From: DATJHM01 sp035493895
GTDB lineage: Bacteria; Chloroflexota; Ktedonobacteria; Ktedonobacterales; Ktedonobacteraceae
Assembly (NCBI GenBank): GCA_035493895.1
Contig: DATJHM010000187.1
Location: 1-53,324, forward strand
Length of the DNA: 53,324 bases
Direction: 5' to 3'
The notes beneath the pieces were generated by a model. The model saw only the letters and a program-made list of their open reading frames with translations. It was not told the origin of the DNA and ran no database searches. The translations under genes were made by a program, and so were the position numbers. Positions 51,361 to 53,324 of the stretch are shown here, piece by piece; the stretch's first letter is position 1; every line of letters begins with the position of its first letter.

Positions 51361-51932
51361 AAATCTTCTATCGTCCTTTCGTAGCGGCGGGATTTCTCTC
51401 CGCCATCCGTATCGTGGCGTCTGTGCGCAGCATGCGAGAAGGTGCGCAGAGAACATACAGAGGATGAAACATGTTCAGGGAGAGCCTGTAGCTCTGTTTG
51501 GGAGAGGATGGTGCTGCGAGAAGCAAGGCAATGTGCCTGTTTGGGAAAAAACAGGCAAGCGAAAAAAGCCCTTTGCGGCTAAGTGGGCCGATGGCCGAAG
51601 ATGCCAGCGAAAGCTAGAGAGAGAGCTCTACTCATCGTAGCATGCTCAGAAAGGCGCTGATCGCACTCATAGAGGATAGCATATCAACAAGAAGATCTAT
51701 CCTGAGAGACGACCGATTCAGTTGTGGACACAGCTCACTTAGTCAGACAACACCAGCGAAGTAGTGGCTAACATGATGAACGTAACCTCCGAAAAAATGA
51801 TAGTGAAAGAATGATAACACGGTAGTGAATAAAAAGCAATCCTGAAGAGAAGCTATCAGAACACGATAAAAGAGATCTAATTCATAGTAAATACAGAAGT
51901 TTTCTGTTATCTTCTTCTTTCTGGAAAATGTC
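51361..51932. other. Gene-free leader region of the ABC operon
   Basis: About 570 bases upstream of the ABC genes. GCCTGTTT (51535-51542) and AAACAGGC (51549-51556) make an 8-bp stem around GGGAAA, which would lie in the ABC transcript's leader if transcription starts above it. On the minus strand a T6 run follows GGGC just before this stem. No known riboswitch recognised. The 51780-51910 part is AT-rich. Confidence 0.45.
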
Positions 51933-52024
51933 CGTAGAGGTGCGGCTTGTCTGCGCCGGGGATCTCGCACGATTCCGGTTCGCTTGCCACGTCGTGCGTG
52001 GCGCAGACAAGCCGCGCCTCTACG
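51933..52024. repeat. Dispersed repeat family 2, complete copy with 25-bp inverted ends
   Basis: Bases 51933-51957 (CGTAGAGGTGCGGCTTGTCT, then GCGCC) and 52000-52024 are reverse complements with a single mismatch, separated by 42 bases that include CTCGCACGATTCCG, shared with the 47.7-kb copy. It ends 27 bases before the L7/L12-like gene, so it lies in that gene's promoter or leader. Confidence 0.85.
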
Positions 52025-52050
52025 AGGTTGTCTATAAAGGAGTATGCCCC

Positions 52051-52299
52051 ATGGATCAAGAATATTACAGGCGTATTGTCCAGTTAGAAGCCAGGATGAA
52101 CCGCCTGGAAGCAATGATGAAAGCCGTGCTCGTCCGCCTGGATATCAACCCAGCAGAGTTTATGCCGCAGGAGCCACCAGAAATCGGTATCGTCCGTGAA
52201 GCGTTGCTCTCGGGCAATAAAATTAAGGCTATCAAACTCTATCGCGAGCTCTATGGCGTTGGTCTGAAAGAGGCCAAAGATGCCGTCGATGCAATGTAG
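52051..52299 (+). CDS. Small protein with ribosomal L7/L12 C-terminal-like domain
   Basis: 82 residues from ATG 52051, with AAAGGAG 8 bases upstream. Residues 1-33 form a predicted coiled coil (YYRRIVQLEARMNRLEAMMK). The second half, REALLSGNKIKAIKLYRELY then GVGLKEAKDAVDAM, is the L7/L12 C-terminal fold, the factor-binding module of the ribosomal stalk, but without the ribosome-anchoring N-terminal domain or hinge. Such stand-alone proteins are common and not characterised; it is not the real rplL. A palindromic repeat lies directly upstream. Confidence 0.85.
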   Translation: MDQEYYRRIVQLEARMNRLEAMMKAVLVRLDINPAEFMPQEPPEIGIVREALLSGNKIKAIKLYRELYGVGLKEAKDAVDAM

Positions 52300-52437
52300 G
52301 GTAGTCTCCGCAGATAATCGGGGGTAGCCCGAGTAAGCTTTTTTTGCTGAGGCAAAGTGTGTCGTGAGTATGCTATGCTACTTAAAAATGGAGCGTACCC
52401 CCTTTTCTTTATTGAAGATACCATCTGGGAGGGCAAA

Positions 52438-53324
52438 ATGGCACACGAAACGATCTCTCTCTTAGAAGTAGACGATGTAAAAGTTACCACTATCATGGAT
52501 AATAGTTATGATATGCTGATGACCAGCGCAGGCGTTGCTCAGCGTATCAAATTAGGACCGAATCCTTTCGAGCGTCAACTTCCTATTGCAGAGCATGGCT
52601 TTTCGGTGCTTATTACTGTGCACAGTGGCGAGAAGCGTGGCACGATTCTGTTCGATACCGGCCTCAATCCCAGAAATATCTTGTACAATATCGATGCCCT
52701 GGAAGTAGATGTTGCTGACATCCAGGCCATCGTGCTCAGCCACGGCCATGCTGATCATGCGCTGGGCTTGCCCGGCTTTGTGCAACGTCTGGGGAGCCGC
52801 AATATGCCGCTTCTTCTCCATCCCGACGCTTATCTGGAGCGCAAACTGATCCTGCCGAACGGTGACGAATCGTTTCTTCCCCCTCCTCGCAAAGCGGACC
52901 TGTTGCGCGAGCATATTCAAGTGATAGAGGAGGTGGGGCCTTCGATGCTCGTGGACGATATGCTGCTGATTTCTGGCGAGGTCGCGCGTACGACAGACTT
53001 CGAGAAAGGCTTCCCCGCTCACTATGCAAAACATGATCATGAATGGAGGCCAGATCCGCTGATCCACGACGATCAATGCGCTATTGTGCATGTGCGCGGC
53101 AAAGGTCTCGTGATTGTGACGGGGTGTGGGCATTCCGGCATCATTAATATTGTCCGTAATGCGCAGGCACTTACGGGCATCCAAACGATCTATGCGGTGA
53201 TCGGTGGTTTTCACTTGAACGGACCTTTGTTCGCCCCGATCATTCCCGCAACCATCGCCGCTTTGCAGGCGATGAACCCGCAGTATCTTGTCCCGGGTCA
53301 TTGTACCGGCTGGGTGGCTACCCA
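52438..53324 (+). CDS. MBL-fold metallohydrolase, 3' end outside window
   Basis: At least 295 residues from ATG 52438, with GGGAGGGC just upstream. Metallo-beta-lactamase fold: FDTGLNPRNIL, then the zinc motif LSHGHADHALGL (HxHxDH) and a later His in IVTGCGHSGIINIVRNA, then GGFHLNG and VPGHCTGW at the edge. The GCGHSG and GGFHL blocks match the group that includes the MPTases/dihydropteroate-related 7,8-dihydropterin MBL proteins. Reading frame open to the end of the window, so it is cut by the window, not broken. Substrate unknown. Confidence 0.9.
   Translation, partial: MAHETISLLEVDDVKVTTIMDNSYDMLMTSAGVAQRIKLGPNPFERQLPIAEHGFSVLITVHSGEKRGTILFDTGLNPRNILYNIDALEVDVADIQAIVLSHGHADHALGLPGFVQRLGSRNMPLLLHPDAYLERKLILPNGDESFLPPPRKADLLREHIQVIEEVGPSMLVDDMLLISGEVARTTDFEKGFPAHYAKHDHEWRPDPLIHDDQCAIVHVRGKGLVIVTGCGHSGIINIVRNAQALTGIQTIYAVIGGFHLNGPLFAPIIPATIAALQAMNPQYLVPGHCTGWVAT

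Noticed and set aside
51928..52050. Extending the L7/L12-like gene upstream in frame
   Set aside because: The extra 41 residues would be encoded by the family-2 inverted repeat; ATG 52051 has an ideal AAAGGAG.

Overview
The window looks like a chromosomal stretch from a mid-GC, environmental, multicellular-type bacterium. My best guess is class Ktedonobacteria (Chloroflexota). That guess is inference from gene content: many one-off regulators (TetR, two ArsR-type, LysR, XRE/NB-ARC, BTAD/AAA), an F420-type luciferase-like oxidoreductase, a solo NRPS, a Gly-rich GT39-like membrane glycosyltransferase, many Gram-positive-style AAGGAGG ribosome sites, and GTG/TTG starts. No rRNA or tRNA gene and no phylogenetic marker was found, so the assignment is soft.

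Layout. 0-7 kb: a truncated AMP-forming acyl-CoA ligase divergent from a TetR regulator, a low-affinity iron permease-like protein, and a universal stress protein followed by a type II (Ca2+-type) P-ATPase. 7-13.4 kb: a GT39-like membrane glycosyltransferase divergent from a secreted phosphoesterase that has a Pho-box-like promoter, then a Tat-exported two-domain multicopper oxidase and a small membrane protein. 13.5-19.3 kb: an XRE/NB-ARC/TPR regulator, a decayed ArsR-MFS remnant, and a clear metal-resistance operon. The operon has a CmtR-like ArsR sensor with its operator, overlapping a P1B-ATPase that carries an unusual CSC motif and a Cys-rich tail. 19.3-23.7 kb: a solo C-A-T-TE NRPS, predicted to activate glycine, with an atypical condensation motif and a cysteine-nucleophile thioesterase.

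23.7-33 kb: a chloroperoxidase-like hydrolase and LysR, a GHL10-type glycoside hydrolase, a large fold-back repeat element, two membrane or lipoproteins, a small conserved-looking protein, and a BTAD/AAA regulator that stops before its expected TPR region. 33-37.3 kb: a GH65 disaccharide phosphorylase-like enzyme and small membrane proteins. 37.7-47.4 kb: oxidative and hydrolytic catabolic enzymes (Baeyer-Villiger monooxygenase plus HSL esterase, LLM oxidoreductase, haloalkane dehalogenase, further alpha/beta hydrolases) interrupted by an Lnt-like protein, a DinB protein and a striking non-coding repeat region at 45.3-45.7 kb. 47.8-51.4 kb: a translationally coupled heterodimeric ABC exporter with one degenerate ATP site. 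52-53.3 kb: a small L7/L12 C-terminal-domain protein and a partial MBL-fold hydrolase.

Themes. Metal and stress handling (iron permease-like protein, USP, two P-ATPases, CmtR, multicopper oxidase) dominates the first 20 kb. Small-molecule catabolism dominates 37-47 kb. At least two families of short dispersed palindromic repeats are scattered in the intergenic regions (23.7, 27.7-28.0, 40.5, 47.7, 51.9 kb). These repeats, the 74-bp inverted repeat and the 45.4-kb direct-repeat region are the parts least explained by known features.
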